DNA of 64,000 nucleotides. It comes from Gammaproteobacteria bacterium (lineage in GTDB: Bacteria; Pseudomonadota; Gammaproteobacteria; Pseudomonadales; Pseudohongiellaceae). The position numbers and the translations under genes are program-made. Under the pieces are notes generated by a model. That model worked only from the letters and a program-made list of their open reading frames with translations, made no database searches and had not been told where the DNA came from. Positions 53,107 through 61,642 of this stretch are shown here, one piece after another. Position 1 is the first letter of the stretch; every line of letters starts with the position of its first letter. The DNA lies in assembly GCA_041395725.1 (NCBI GenBank), contig JAWKZW010000001.1, positions 4,532,501 to 4,596,500 of the forward strand, written 5' to 3'.

Positions 53107-54282
53107 TTACTGGGTATCTGCCAGGGTAATCAGATTTTCCGCTTCCAGAGCACGGGTCCTGAAGTCCAGCCAGGCCTGTTCGAACTCGCCAAACCTTTCC
53201 GGCGCCGAGGGCAGAAAATTTTTCCAGGCCCGCGCCAGCACTTCCTGGCGATAGAGATTTTCCTGCTGCTTGGCCTCCGCCTCGGGCGTCCACACACCGA
53301 TCTCCCGGAAATAGCGGATAGCCCCCGCATGATAGGGTATGAAAGCCTGTTCCAGCTTCTGTCTGTCCATTGCCCAGCCATTGGCGCCAGGGGCATTATT
53401 TTTGTAATCGTCAAAATGACGGTGCATGATTTTGACCAGGCTGTAAACCAGAGGCTCATCGGCATCCACCATACCCACCAGCAAAGGGTAGGCCGACGTG
53501 AACACCTCAAGGCCCTCCGGCGGCAATGTAGGCCCCTCGGTGGCAAGATGGGGCACATACCAGGGCAATCGGGAACGCACCCTGGCGATCGCCTCGGCGT
53601 CGTCGTGAGGAAACGCCACGAAACTGAGCCCCCTGGGGGAAGCTTCGATACGCAGGAAGGGGGGCGAATTACAGGCACCGCCCACCACATCGGCCCGGTT
53701 GTTCAAAACAGCGTCGATGGAGGCGTTATACCCCCCGACCTCTACGGGTGTGACATCGTCCCAGGTGAGGTTGGCGTAGGAGAGCAATGCTGCCGTCGCA
53801 TTGTTGAGGGATGGCGCTCCCTGCACGAATGTGACCCGCTTACCGGCCACATCCGCCGGAGACCGGATGTCAGCATCTGCTGCTGTGGCAAAGTTGAAGG
53901 AACAACTGTCGGAGAAATTGGACAGCAGCGCCCGGATTGGCTGTGGCCCCCAGATTTTCGCTGCAAAGTTGAGAATGCCTTCCTGAGCGTAAACCGCCTC
54001 AGACCCGCCGGCTGAAAAATTAACCCGCCCGGCGCGCAGCGTGGCAAGTCTGGATACATCATTGCGGCCCGGTACAACACGCAGATTGACCCGGTACTGG
54101 CGCTGCATGATATTTCCCAGCGCGACCGCCTGACTGTAACCACCTGTGCCGGTGGGATAGGCTGACCAGGCTATGGTGCGTGGCAGCAACAGGCCCTCAG
54201 CTGCCGCGTCGATCGCGGGCGGTGGTGGTTCCCCGCAGGCCGCCAGCCCGGCCAGACAAAGCGCCACGACTAATCTCTTCAC
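53107..54282 (-). CDS. TAXI-type TRAP transporter solute-binding lipoprotein
   Basis: 391 residues from a GTG at 54282 with GGGGAG 6 nt upstream; the 23-codon extension to 54351 enters a repeat element. The signal ends in LAGLAAC-GE, a good lipobox, so the receptor is membrane-anchored rather than free in the periplasm. TAXI family motifs: AYPTGTGGYSQAVALGNIM, SRLATLRAGRVNFSAGGSEA, ADIRSPADVAGKRV and YNASIDAVLNNRADVVGGA. It captures the substrate for the fused permease downstream. Ligand unknown; glutamate-like or other carboxylates are usual. Confidence 0.9.
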   Translation of the reverse strand: MKRLVVALCLAGLAACGEPPPPAIDAAAEGLLLPRTIAWSAYPTGTGGYSQAVALGNIMQRQYRVNLRVVPGRNDVSRLATLRAGRVNFSAGGSEAVYAQEGILNFAAKIWGPQPIRALLSNFSDSCSFNFATAADADIRSPADVAGKRVTFVQGAPSLNNATAALLSYANLTWDDVTPVEVGGYNASIDAVLNNRADVVGGACNSPPFLRIEASPRGLSFVAFPHDDAEAIARVRSRLPWYVPHLATEGPTLPPEGLEVFTSAYPLLVGMVDADEPLVYSLVKIMHRHFDDYKNNAPGANGWAMDRQKLEQAFIPYHAGAIRYFREIGVWTPEAEAKQQENLYRQEVLARAWKNFLPSAPERFGEFEQAWLDFRTRALEAENLITLADTQ

Positions 54283-54335
54283 CTGTTTCTCCCCGCTGTC
54301 CCGGGTGCTTTTTATTCCAGGGTGTTGTTCTGCTA

Positions 54336-54510
54336 GGAAGCCTCTGATCAATTACCAAAACGCCCGACAGGCCCCGCCCGGAAGGACTTCAGATAAGACC
54401 GCCGGCTTCGTTGCACTGCCCTGACAGACCGACGCCTGCCGGCGGCAATGCGTGTTGCCAGCGGAACCGTCTGAAGGCCAGAGCATCGTAGTAATTAATC
54501 AGAGGCTCCA
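54336..54510. repeat. Inverted-repeat element, copy B (about 175 bp)
   Basis: Left end GGAAGCCTCTGATCAATTAC (54336-54355) and, inverted, right end GGAGCCTCTGATTAATTAC, so the termini are imperfect inverted repeats. The ends and the adjacent CGTCTGAAGGCCAG segment match copy A. The core is GC-rich without ORF. It lies directly upstream of the TAXI gene, where it could influence the TRAP operon promoter. Confidence 0.8.
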
Positions 54511-54517
54511 TAAATTT

Positions 54518-54543
54518 GTTACCGGTTATCGTTACCGGTTATC
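54518..54543. repeat. 13-bp tandem duplication GTTACCGGTTATC x2
   Basis: Two perfect adjacent copies of GTTACCGGTTATC (54518-54530, 54531-54543). Each holds the dyad TAACCGGTAA in part, so the pair could be a regulator site or a simple duplication. It lies 8 bp after copy B. Confidence 0.85.
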
Positions 54544-54746
54544 AGGCACGTAACCCGGGCAAGAGTCTTTAATCAGGGTCCTGTTACGGCCCTGTTATGA
54601 CCCTGGGACAAGCATAGCGCAGCCCCTATGACAAAGCCACTGGCCGAAACCCTCCCAAAATACCGGCCAGGGCACCGGAACAACACCGGCAAATGCGTGT
54701 CTGGTCGCAGAAAGAGCACCTTCCGTCAATGAGTCGCTTATAGCAG

Positions 54747-54774
54747 TTGACTTCCGGCCCTTAGCCCCTATACT
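54747..54774 (+). promoter_or_regulatory. Sigma70 promoter of the cold-shock gene, with long 5' leader
   Basis: TTGACT (54747-54752), 16 bp, TATACT (54769-54774), both 5/6 matches. Transcription would start near 54781, giving an untranslated leader of about 170 nt before the ATG at 54952. E. coli cspA mRNA has a leader of about 160 nt that acts as a cold-sensing RNA switch, so post-transcriptional cold control is plausible. I did not identify a clear cold box. Confidence 0.65.
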
Positions 54775-54951
54775 GGTCCCAGCTTGAAAGTAAGCGTTAT
54801 ATTTATGTAAGACCATTTCGAAGTTCCTTCCAGTAATACCTCGTCCTGAAATTCATAAGTAGTAATAGCAACATTTCCAGCACCGCTGTTCAGTTGCCGG
54901 CCGGTCCGATGGCGGACATTACTTTAACTTGTGAATACACAGGAAATTACC

Positions 54952-55161
54952 ATGTCAGATACATTAACAGGAACCGTTAAGTGGTTTAACGAATCGAAAG
55001 GTTTTGGTTTTATCGAGCAAGAATCAGGCCCCGACCTGTTTGCTCATTTCAGCGCCATCGCCGGTTCAGGATTCAAGACCCTCTACGAAGGCCAGCGCGT
55101 GCAGTTTACTGTCGCCCAGGGCCAGAAAGGTCCACAGGCCGCCAACATAGCTGCGCTCTAG
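54952..55161 (+). CDS. Cold-shock domain protein (CspA family)
   Basis: 69 residues from the ATG at 54952 (MSDTLTGTVKWFNESKGF); AGGA lies 9 nt upstream. The seven earlier codons from 54931 are not needed. A five-strand OB-fold nucleic-acid chaperone with RNP1 KGFGFIE and RNP2 as LFAHFSAI (the common form is VFVHFSAI). It melts RNA secondary structure at low temperature or in stationary phase. Monocistronic, with its own promoter. Confidence 0.96.
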   Translation: MSDTLTGTVKWFNESKGFGFIEQESGPDLFAHFSAIAGSGFKTLYEGQRVQFTVAQGQKGPQAANIAAL

Positions 55162-55272
55162 CATCGACTGTTGATTCCGAACCCGTAACCGGGTGAAGGA
55201 ATAACCTGAGGGTCAATCACCTGACTGACCCGTTTGTCGTCAGCGGTGCCTTCTAGCCGGAAGCCCCGCTGA

Positions 55273-55602
55273 CTTCATTATCTGCTGGCCACATCAATCA
55301 GCGGCGCACTGCCCTACTTGGAGTGGTCCAGACTGCAGGCAGGGCCCATTTTATTCAGCCTCGAGACGGGATTACTGGTCACGCTTTTTCTGCGTGGCTC
55401 TCTGGTACCTGGATTGCTGTTTCATACTTTCCAGAACAATGAAGAAACCTTTGAAATTGTGCTTGCCGGCCTGGCGAACACAGACTGGGAACTGGTGTCC
55501 ACACTGGGACTGCTTATGATCGGGATACTACTTGCCGCCCGCGTGCAACGCCGCAACTATTCAGTGGAGTATATTGCGCAGCTGGTCCCGGGTAGACCTT
55601 GA
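55273..55602 (+). pseudogene. C-terminal remnant of a CPBP-family intramembrane protease
   Basis: Open frame from 55273 (after a stop at 55270) to 55602, without an ATG; the only start-like codon is a TTG at 55318. The translation has two or three helices and the pattern SLETGLLVTLFLRGSLVPG followed by LLFHTFQNN, like the last conserved helices of CPBP (CAAX/bacteriocin-processing) proteases. The EExxxR catalytic motif that should come first is missing, and nothing like it is readable in the 110 bp before. Most likely a decayed gene fragment behind csp. A short real membrane protein from the TTG is the alternative. Confidence 0.42.
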
Positions 55603-55971
55603 GGTGTCCTCCATGTCGCGTATGTAACGACAGGTCCTTTGCGGAATATTACTACCTACTCTGATTTCATCACGGCAGACAATGCGTTCTTCCGGCGCTA
55701 CCTGAGCGTTATACTGCTCGACCTCCGCGTCGCTGGGCAAACGACGCAGCGGCTGCTGCTCCCCATTTTCGGGCAGGACAGACGAGCACCCTGTTGCCAG
55801 GAGCAGGACTGGCACCGCCAGGGCCTTCAGACTCCTCAGCCTATTGAGAATCTTTAGAATCTTAAAATTTTTCCTCGATCTACCGACTGGAGCGCGAGCC
55901 AAGCTATTGGCCCGATAGCGGCTTGAGATCCCTGTCCGTGCCACGTTTGTCACCTGCATGCCAGTCCCCAT
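55561..55971 (-). CDS. Small putative lipoprotein
   Basis: Up to 136 residues; the start is uncertain. A hydrophobic stretch ALAVPVLLLATGC carries a clear lipobox, but in this frame it begins about 50 residues after the first ATG (55971). A start nearer the lipobox would need a rare codon: GAGGAAAAA lies upstream of an ATT-rich stretch at about 55850-55860. The mature part (about 75 residues) is soluble, with two Cys (RIVCRDE, RTCRYIRDM). No family recognised. It overlaps the CPBP remnant by 42 bp at the 3' ends. Confidence 0.55.
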   Translation of the reverse strand: MGTGMQVTNVARTGISSRYRANSLARAPVGRSRKNFKILKILNRLRSLKALAVPVLLLATGCSSVLPENGEQQPLRRLPSDAEVEQYNAQVAPEERIVCRDEIRVGSNIPQRTCRYIRDMEDTSRSTRDQLRNILH

Positions 55972-55985
55972 TTTTTCGCCACTGA

Positions 55986-57392
55986 TCAGTCTGGCGCCAG
56001 GGTGTAATCCAACAGCACCGGATCGTGTGCCACCAGCTCGCCGGCCTTCAGGCGGGGCCGGAAGCTCAGCAGCGGGATTTCCAGACTGGCTCGCGCGGCA
56101 GCCTGTTCGTGTTCCCGGGCAACATCAATAAATTCCATGCCCGCTATGCCGTAGCCGAACTGAGCAGAATCGCTGTCAGCCTGCACCTCAAATTCCAGCA
56201 GAGCGCGAACCTGATGAGGGGAGGACGAGAGCGATTGCTGAAAATCCACCGGCAACTGCGCGCCAGGATAAACTCGCGACCACGCCGAAATAGAAACCAC
56301 CTCACCCTCTTCTCCCGCCTCTGGGAATTGCCACTCCTGCAACAACTGCTGCTCAGGTAAAACCTGCAGGCGCGCAAAATAAGCGTCCACTGCTGATTCA
56401 GCCACACCGGCCTCAAGCAGCTGGGCATAGGCTTCACGGTACAGCTGAAGCGCTGTCGTGGAATTTCCGTACAGGAACTCCCAGTCGGCCAGGTGGATCT
56501 TCAGCAAGGCAGCGCTTGTGTTCATCGAGTTGGAATCGGCGGCGTAAATAGCCTGAATGCGTCGCAGATTATCGCGACCGATCCGGTAACTGCGCCGGAC
56601 GGTCTCGCTGCGGGAGGACATCCAGCCGTTGGCGATTTTTTTCTCCTCAGTCTTGAAATCGAAACTGGTCATGCCACGCCGTTCAATGGACACTGTCTGG
56701 TAAAAATGGGTCAGTGCGATCTGGTAAAGAATCGGTGCGAGGCGCTTGTCATTTCGACCAAACTGGCGTTCTAGAATGCTGACCGCCCGCCAGTCAAGGT
56801 ACTTCCCCTGAATGAGATACCAGGCGCTTGGTGTGCCCTCGACAACAGCTGCGGCTGCCCGATGCCAGCGGCTCAGGCGCTGTAACCCTGCCGCCAGCCG
56901 TTCCGGATGCTCGGCATAGAGCCGCCGATTGAGCCAATCAATATATTCCAGTCGCTGGCCGAACTCTGTCCAATTCTGCTGCACCAGCTGGGCTTCCAGC
57001 ATGGCATCGAGAACGCCGAGCTGGGAAGGATTGTGTAAACCGTAACTGGCCCGGTTGACCTGCAATGCCTGATCAAGCAGACGTTCAGCTTCCTGGAACC
57101 GGCTCTCACTCAGAGCCAGACGCGCCTCCTCCAGCAGGCTCTCCTCTCTGCCTGCCTGGTAATAATCATTCCAGTTGGGTTCCGTTTCGGAGCCATCCTG
57201 AACCGTCAGGGTAAGACGGCTCTGGGTCTGGTTCCGGATCCGGGCCTGGGGCTGGGCCTGCAGTTGTGACTGTTCCAGCAGCAGAGCGGGCGCAGAAGGC
57301 TGTGCCAGGCTCGGCAATGGCCAGCCAATTACGATCATCAAGGTCGGCAAAAGCCACTTCTCAGCCAGCAGCAAAGATTTCATTTCTCCCAT
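55986..57392 (-). CDS. Exported TPR-like protein, paralogue of the protein at 3.2 kb
   Basis: 468 residues from the ATG at 57392; the ATG at 57452 adds 20 residues before the signal peptide. Signal peptide at about 1-31 (SLAQ-PS). A Gln-rich spacer precedes helix-pair repeats (about 85-170), where FQEAERLLDQALQVNRAS and YGLHNPSQLGVLDAML align with the protein at 3230-3994. The C-terminal third is beta-rich (VRALLEFEVQADSD...). No catalytic motif. Probably periplasmic. Divergent from pldA with about 60 bp between starts. Confidence 0.75.
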   Translation of the reverse strand: MGEMKSLLLAEKWLLPTLMIVIGWPLPSLAQPSAPALLLEQSQLQAQPQARIRNQTQSRLTLTVQDGSETEPNWNDYYQAGREESLLEEARLALSESRFQEAERLLDQALQVNRASYGLHNPSQLGVLDAMLEAQLVQQNWTEFGQRLEYIDWLNRRLYAEHPERLAAGLQRLSRWHRAAAAVVEGTPSAWYLIQGKYLDWRAVSILERQFGRNDKRLAPILYQIALTHFYQTVSIERRGMTSFDFKTEEKKIANGWMSSRSETVRRSYRIGRDNLRRIQAIYAADSNSMNTSAALLKIHLADWEFLYGNSTTALQLYREAYAQLLEAGVAESAVDAYFARLQVLPEQQLLQEWQFPEAGEEGEVVSISAWSRVYPGAQLPVDFQQSLSSSPHQVRALLEFEVQADSDSAQFGYGIAGMEFIDVAREHEQAAARASLEIPLLSFRPRLKAGELVAHDPVLLDYTLAPD

Positions 57393-57455
57393 GACATTTT
57401 CACGACACTTTGTTTCGCCATCAAGAATGATAGAAAATAGGATCCGCCTCAAACA

Positions 57456-58595
57456 ATGATTATTTCAGCCACCAGAGATTGTTACATGTCACTTCCGACC
57501 GACGATAGCCGCCTTACGCCAGTTTCATCTTTTTTCACGACTTTCGGATTCAGGCTCCCCAGGCCAGGGCAGAACCGGGCCTCAGTTTCTGCCCCCGGAC
57601 TCCTGGCCGGTCTTTTTGCCCTGCTTCCGTTGCTTTTCCCTGCGGCACTGATTTTCGCCAGCGCTTCTGCCATGGCAGCCGGGAATACGGCACTGGAGTC
57701 CTGCTGGATAGAACAGCTCAGACAGGCTGACAACAATCTGCTGACCGTGCTGGCCGTAAAACAGCGCTGCCAGTCAGAACAGCCTGTGGAGGCTATGGCA
57801 GCGCCTTCCGCCCCGGTCGCCGCTCCAACCGCGGGTGTGCCGGCTTTCGAACGCGGCCGGTTCAATGATTTTTTTGAGCCCTACAAAGAAACCTACCTGC
57901 TGACCGGAGCCATGCATAATGAGGATGGCAGTGACCCGTTCAGCGGCAAGACAGCCGACATCAAGTTCAGGCTGGGAATGAAATTTCGCCTGTTTCCTGC
58001 CCTGCCGGCCTTTGAACCCCTGGCGCCCCTGTACTTCGGTTATTCCCAGGAATCCTGGTGGGATGTCGCCGAATCCTCAGCGCCGTTCCGGGAACACAAT
58101 TACAACCCGGAAGTGTTCTGGGACTATTCCAAAACATCGAATCGCAACGGCCTTAACTTTGTCGGCAGGCTTATCGATCAGGTGGGCTACGAACATCAGT
58201 CCAATGGCGAAGATGGAGCCAGTTCCCGCAGCTGGGACCGCCTCTATATCCAAAGCCAGTTCCAGTTGAACGACCGCCTGCAGGTTGGCATCAAGGCCTG
58301 GGAGGAGTTTAATACCGGCGATCTGAACACCGACATCACTGATTACCTTGGCAATATAAGGCTTAATGCCGCTTTTCAGGCGAATGACCACCTGACTGTC
58401 AGGGCCAATGCCATTCAAGGCTGGGAAACCAGCAAAATCAGTTATCAGCTGGATCTGGTTTATCGTATCCCGGAATGGGTGAACAGCCAGTTCATGCTAA
58501 GCTACTACGAAGGTTACGGAGAGGCACTCATCAGCTATAACCAGAAAACCTCGAGTTTACGGGCCGGACTGTATTTCCCGATTTCGTTCGAGTAG
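57456..58595 (+). CDS. pldA: Outer-membrane phospholipase A
   Basis: 379 residues. A long N-terminal region ends in a signal-type stretch (to about residue 75, AMAAG). The start may be the ATG at 57486, where AGAGA is closer. The 12-strand barrel domain carries the catalytic centre GYEHQSNGEDG with SSRSWDRLY after it: His and Ser of HQS, and the Asn/Arg region found in OMPLA. It hydrolyses phospholipids that reach the outer leaflet of the outer membrane; calcium-dependent dimerisation is known for the family. Intact over the full length. Confidence 0.9.
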   Translation: MIISATRDCYMSLPTDDSRLTPVSSFFTTFGFRLPRPGQNRASVSAPGLLAGLFALLPLLFPAALIFASASAMAAGNTALESCWIEQLRQADNNLLTVLAVKQRCQSEQPVEAMAAPSAPVAAPTAGVPAFERGRFNDFFEPYKETYLLTGAMHNEDGSDPFSGKTADIKFRLGMKFRLFPALPAFEPLAPLYFGYSQESWWDVAESSAPFREHNYNPEVFWDYSKTSNRNGLNFVGRLIDQVGYEHQSNGEDGASSRSWDRLYIQSQFQLNDRLQVGIKAWEEFNTGDLNTDITDYLGNIRLNAAFQANDHLTVRANAIQGWETSKISYQLDLVYRIPEWVNSQFMLSYYEGYGEALISYNQKTSSLRAGLYFPISFE

Positions 58596-58681
58596 GAAAC
58601 TTCTGTTTCATGTAAGGGCTGATTGCTTGCTTTGTGTCAGCGCCGCCATAACGGCAGCGCCATCCAGTGAAGGATATCCTT

Positions 58682-59989
58682 ATGAATTTCGGGCTTGTGC
58701 AAAACTTCCTCGCCAACATGATCAAGGGTCAGCGGCTACTGGGCACCGATGAGTATTCGACGCTGGAAGAGCTGCTGGAGAAACTCATGAGCAGCTCCGG
58801 CGAAATCTCCGCCATGGTCACGGCCCGGGAAATTCTGGACCGCTACAAGAAGCTGAATGACAAGGAGCAACTGAAATTCTTTCAGCTGCTGGAGAACGCT
58901 TTCAATGCCGAGCTTGATGAGGTCAGGCTGGCTTACCGGGAATACGAAGAGAACCCCGGCAGCCTGAACCTGCGTGATCTCAGCGATGCCTGCGAGCCCC
59001 GCCGTCGTGAAGTGCTGCGACGCCTCAACCAGACCGCCGGCGCCACCCATGACCTGGTGGCAATGCGGACCGACCTGATAACCCTGGTCAGGCAGCATCC
59101 GGAACTGGCTGCCGTCGACAGTGATTTTATCCACCTGTTTTCATCCTGGTTCGCGCGCAGCTTTCTGACTTTGCAGCGAATTGACTGGCAGACGCCAGCG
59201 GATATCCTGGAGCGCATTATTCGCTACGAGGCGGTGCACGAAATCCAGGACTGGGACGATCTGCGCCGCCGCATACAGCCTGAGAACCGCCGCTGTTTTG
59301 CTTTTTTTCACCCCGCGCTCATCGACGAACCGCTTATTTTTGTGGAAGTGGCGCTGAGCAATGAGATACCGGGTTCGATCAACGAGATTCTCAATCTGGA
59401 CCCGGATGAAGAGCCTTCCGGAAATTACAACACGGCGACGTTCTACAGCATCAGCAATTGCCAGCCCGGGCTGAAGAACATTTCCTTCGGCAATTTTCTG
59501 ATCAAGCAGGTAGTCCAGGAACTGCAAAGTGAGGTGCCGTCGATCAGGAATTTTGTCACCCTTTCACCGATCCCGGGATTCAACCGCTGGCTGGAAACAG
59601 AGAACCCGATCATTCCTGAACACCTGTCGCCGCTGGTCGAAAAGGTCAAAAGGCTGCCCAACACGGTGGGTAACGCCGAACCTGCGGCTGACCTGCTCAA
59701 ACCCCTTTGCGCCGAGTACCTGTTAAACATTAAGCGCGGTATCCTGCCCCTCGACCCGGTGGCACGCTTTCATCTCGGTAACGGCGCGCTTGTGCACAAC
59801 ATCCTGGTTGCTGCAGATACCAGTGAGAAAGGCCTGCAGCAGAGTCGAGGACTCATGGTGAACTACCTTTACGACCTGCGGCACATTGAGCGGAACCACG
59901 AACAGTTCATGACGGACGGAAAAATAGACAGCAGCTCGGAAATTCAGAAACTGCTGCAGAAGAAAAAACCGGCCAGCAAGAAAAACTGA
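58682..59989 (+). CDS. Malonyl-CoA decarboxylase
   Basis: 435 residues from the ATG at 58682; AAGGA lies 6 nt upstream, so the GTG five codons earlier is not used. It converts malonyl-CoA to acetyl-CoA and CO2. An N-terminal helical domain (to about 165) precedes a GNAT-like catalytic domain. The motifs FYSISNCQPGL, SFGNFLIKQVV, TLSPIPGF (catalytic Ser region) and FHLGNGALVHNI (catalytic His region) are intact, as is VNYLYDLRHIERNHE. Cytoplasmic. Often linked with malonyl-CoA synthetase (matB), which is not in the window. Confidence 0.94.
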   Translation: MNFGLVQNFLANMIKGQRLLGTDEYSTLEELLEKLMSSSGEISAMVTAREILDRYKKLNDKEQLKFFQLLENAFNAELDEVRLAYREYEENPGSLNLRDLSDACEPRRREVLRRLNQTAGATHDLVAMRTDLITLVRQHPELAAVDSDFIHLFSSWFARSFLTLQRIDWQTPADILERIIRYEAVHEIQDWDDLRRRIQPENRRCFAFFHPALIDEPLIFVEVALSNEIPGSINEILNLDPDEEPSGNYNTATFYSISNCQPGLKNISFGNFLIKQVVQELQSEVPSIRNFVTLSPIPGFNRWLETENPIIPEHLSPLVEKVKRLPNTVGNAEPAADLLKPLCAEYLLNIKRGILPLDPVARFHLGNGALVHNILVAADTSEKGLQQSRGLMVNYLYDLRHIERNHEQFMTDGKIDSSSEIQKLLQKKKPASKKN

Positions 59990-60038
59990 GGCACCCCATC
60001 AGGCAACCCCGCGCTCGGGAGCTTCCCGGGCCCGATAC

Positions 60039-60078
60039 GGGCAGGAGCCCGGGGACCATGGCGGGAAACGTCCTGCCC
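60039..60078 (+). terminator. Candidate hairpin after the malonyl-CoA decarboxylase gene
   Basis: GGGCAGGA (60039-60046) and TCCTGCCC (60071-60078) form an 8-bp stem around a 24-nt loop, 50 bp after the stop. It lacks a U-run, so it may be rho-dependent or only an mRNA end structure. Followed by a CTGCAG-rich stretch before the next gene. Confidence 0.35.
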
Positions 60079-60218
60079 GGTATGCCTGCTGCAGACCTTA
60101 TTGCCTGCAGCGATCCGCAAGAACCATAAAACCAGTTGGGGTTGGCGGGCGTACTAGCAGATCACAACCAACGCATAGCCACCCAGAATAAAAACAATAA
60201 GCGTCCCGGAGAGCCCCG

Positions 60219-61088
60219 ATGAAGAACAGCCAAGCCGTCCTGGCGATAATCCTCTGCGTAGCCATCGGTTGCCTGATTGCCCTGGCCGGCAGTCAGGGCA
60301 GCCTGCCATTCACCGACACCATCCCCCTGTTTGCAGCCTGCGGTGCCGTGGGCTTCCTGTTCCACTGGCTGGTCTTTCTGCCCTCTTACTGGGCTCAGAC
60401 CGAACACTATTTCGACCTGACCGGTGCTGTGTCATTTATCGCCGCCACGTCCCTCGCCTGGCTGCTGAACCCTGTACCGGATACCCGCACCCTGCTCCTC
60501 AGCCTGCTGATCATAGTCTGGGCATTGCGGTTGGGCAGTTTCCTGTTTGTGCGCGTCAAGCGCGCCGGCCAGGACCGCCGCTTCAGCGAACTGAAGACCC
60601 GCTTCTGGCGCTTTGGCTTCACCTGGACCATGGGCGGACTGTGGGTGTTTCTGACCATGGCAGCCCCCCTGGCGGCCATTACCGCCGCCACCAAGGTCCC
60701 GCTGGGGCCGGTGGCCTACAGTGGACTGATACTCTGGGCAGCAGGCTTCGGAGTTGAAGTGATAGCCGACCGGCAGAAGACCGCCTTCCGAAATAATCCG
60801 GACAATGCTGACCGCTTCATCCGCGAGGGACTCTGGGCCTGGTCCCGGCACCCCAACTATTTTGGCGAAATTCTGTTGTGGATAGGCCTGGCAATTGTTG
60901 CCTTTCCAGTTCTGCAGGGCTGGCAGCTGGTGACACTGATTTCGCCGGTGTTCGTCGTGCTGCTGCTGACCCGCGTCAGCGGCGTACCGTTACTGGAACG
61001 CAAGGCCGACGAAAAATGGGGCGACGACCCCGACTATCAGGCCTATAAGCAGAACACGCCGGTGCTGATCCCGAAGCCGCCGCGCTAG
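60219..61088 (+). CDS. DUF1295 / steroid-reductase-like membrane protein
   Basis: 289 residues, about seven helices. The DUF1295 signature is at the C-terminal half: EVIADRQKTAFR, then LWAWSRHPNYFGEILLWIGL (NADPH/SAM-site region shared by isoprenylcysteine methyltransferase and sterol reductase-like proteins). It ends with KADEKWGDDPDYQAYKQNTP. Substrate unknown; a lipid is expected. GGAGAG lies 5 nt before the ATG. Confidence 0.88.
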   Translation: MKNSQAVLAIILCVAIGCLIALAGSQGSLPFTDTIPLFAACGAVGFLFHWLVFLPSYWAQTEHYFDLTGAVSFIAATSLAWLLNPVPDTRTLLLSLLIIVWALRLGSFLFVRVKRAGQDRRFSELKTRFWRFGFTWTMGGLWVFLTMAAPLAAITAATKVPLGPVAYSGLILWAAGFGVEVIADRQKTAFRNNPDNADRFIREGLWAWSRHPNYFGEILLWIGLAIVAFPVLQGWQLVTLISPVFVVLLLTRVSGVPLLERKADEKWGDDPDYQAYKQNTPVLIPKPPR

Positions 61089-61642
61089 CGGCAGGCCCGG
61101 TGGCTCCCTCAGACCGGGTGCGAGCGGCGTATTGCACTACCGGGAAAATGGGGAAAGCAACAGAAAAAAGCTGAGACTTTTTATCATAAAAAACCTTTAA
61201 CTCTCTGTTTTTATTAACATACACCTTTTTCTCCACACGGATCCAGGCTGACCTGCCTTGCCGCCCTGGCACAATAGCCAGTATTAACTACTGTGCGGCA
61301 TCCCTTACCGGACTTCTCCAAGTCGGCACGCTGTCAGAAGGAGGACTGATTCGCTGGCATCTGAAACGAAATCAAGACAGAATTCCGGTCCTGCCGTTGT
61401 CAATGATTCCTTCGCCATCGGCTGCATCACAGCGCACCAGGAAGACAAGCCGAGCGATGTGCCAAGCGGGGAGAATGACCGGCGACTGCCCAGGGTTGAG
61501 AAAGCTTCTGATGAACTGCCGCCGTGCAACAGAGGCTCCCTGGAGAGTAGAATCAACGACTAGGTTAGCGCATCGCTACTGATAAACAATCGACCACTGG
61601 TGAATTTCGAAAAAAAATAGCACTGATACCCTGGAGAGTTTC
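61089..61642. other. Intergenic region, partly AT-rich, no convincing gene
   Basis: 554 bp. A hairpin follows the DUF1295 stop (61096-61118), then comes an AT-rich stretch with an A/T hairpin (about 61163-61180). The part 61320-61560 is GC-richer and has open frames on both strands (for example 61305-61556 minus). One rightward frame ending near 61560 has protein-like composition but no start codon. It may be a decayed gene; I cannot support a call. CTGGAGAG occurs twice (61549 and 61631), the second 6 nt before the next start. Confidence 0.45.
61096..61118 (+). terminator. Hairpin after the DUF1295 gene
   Basis: CCCGGT (61096-61101) pairs with ACCGGG (61113-61118) around an 11-nt loop, 7 bp after the stop codon. 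No U-run follows directly, so a weak or rho-assisted terminator. Confidence 0.35.

Larger units (their letters stand above)
54283..54951. other. Long divergent intergenic region with repeats and the csp leader
   Basis: About 670 bp between the TAXI gene (leftward) and csp (rightward). It holds inverted-repeat copy B, a 13-bp tandem duplication, and the csp promoter with a leader of about 170 nt. The leftward frame 54595-54816 has no family resemblance and overlaps the csp promoter, so I do not call it. Confidence 0.6.

Noticed and set aside
50859..54510. Composite transposon formed by the repeat copies
   Set aside because: No transposase lies between the copies, and the enclosed gene is a normal operon partner of the permease outside them, so independent insertions are simpler.
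54595..54816. 73-codon leftward ORF upstream of csp
   Set aside because: Overlaps the csp promoter, has no convincing ribosome site and no recognisable sequence.
61305..61556. 83-codon leftward ORF before the beta-lactamase-like gene
   Set aside because: No Shine-Dalgarno, no family pattern, and a competing frame on the other strand; insufficient support for either.
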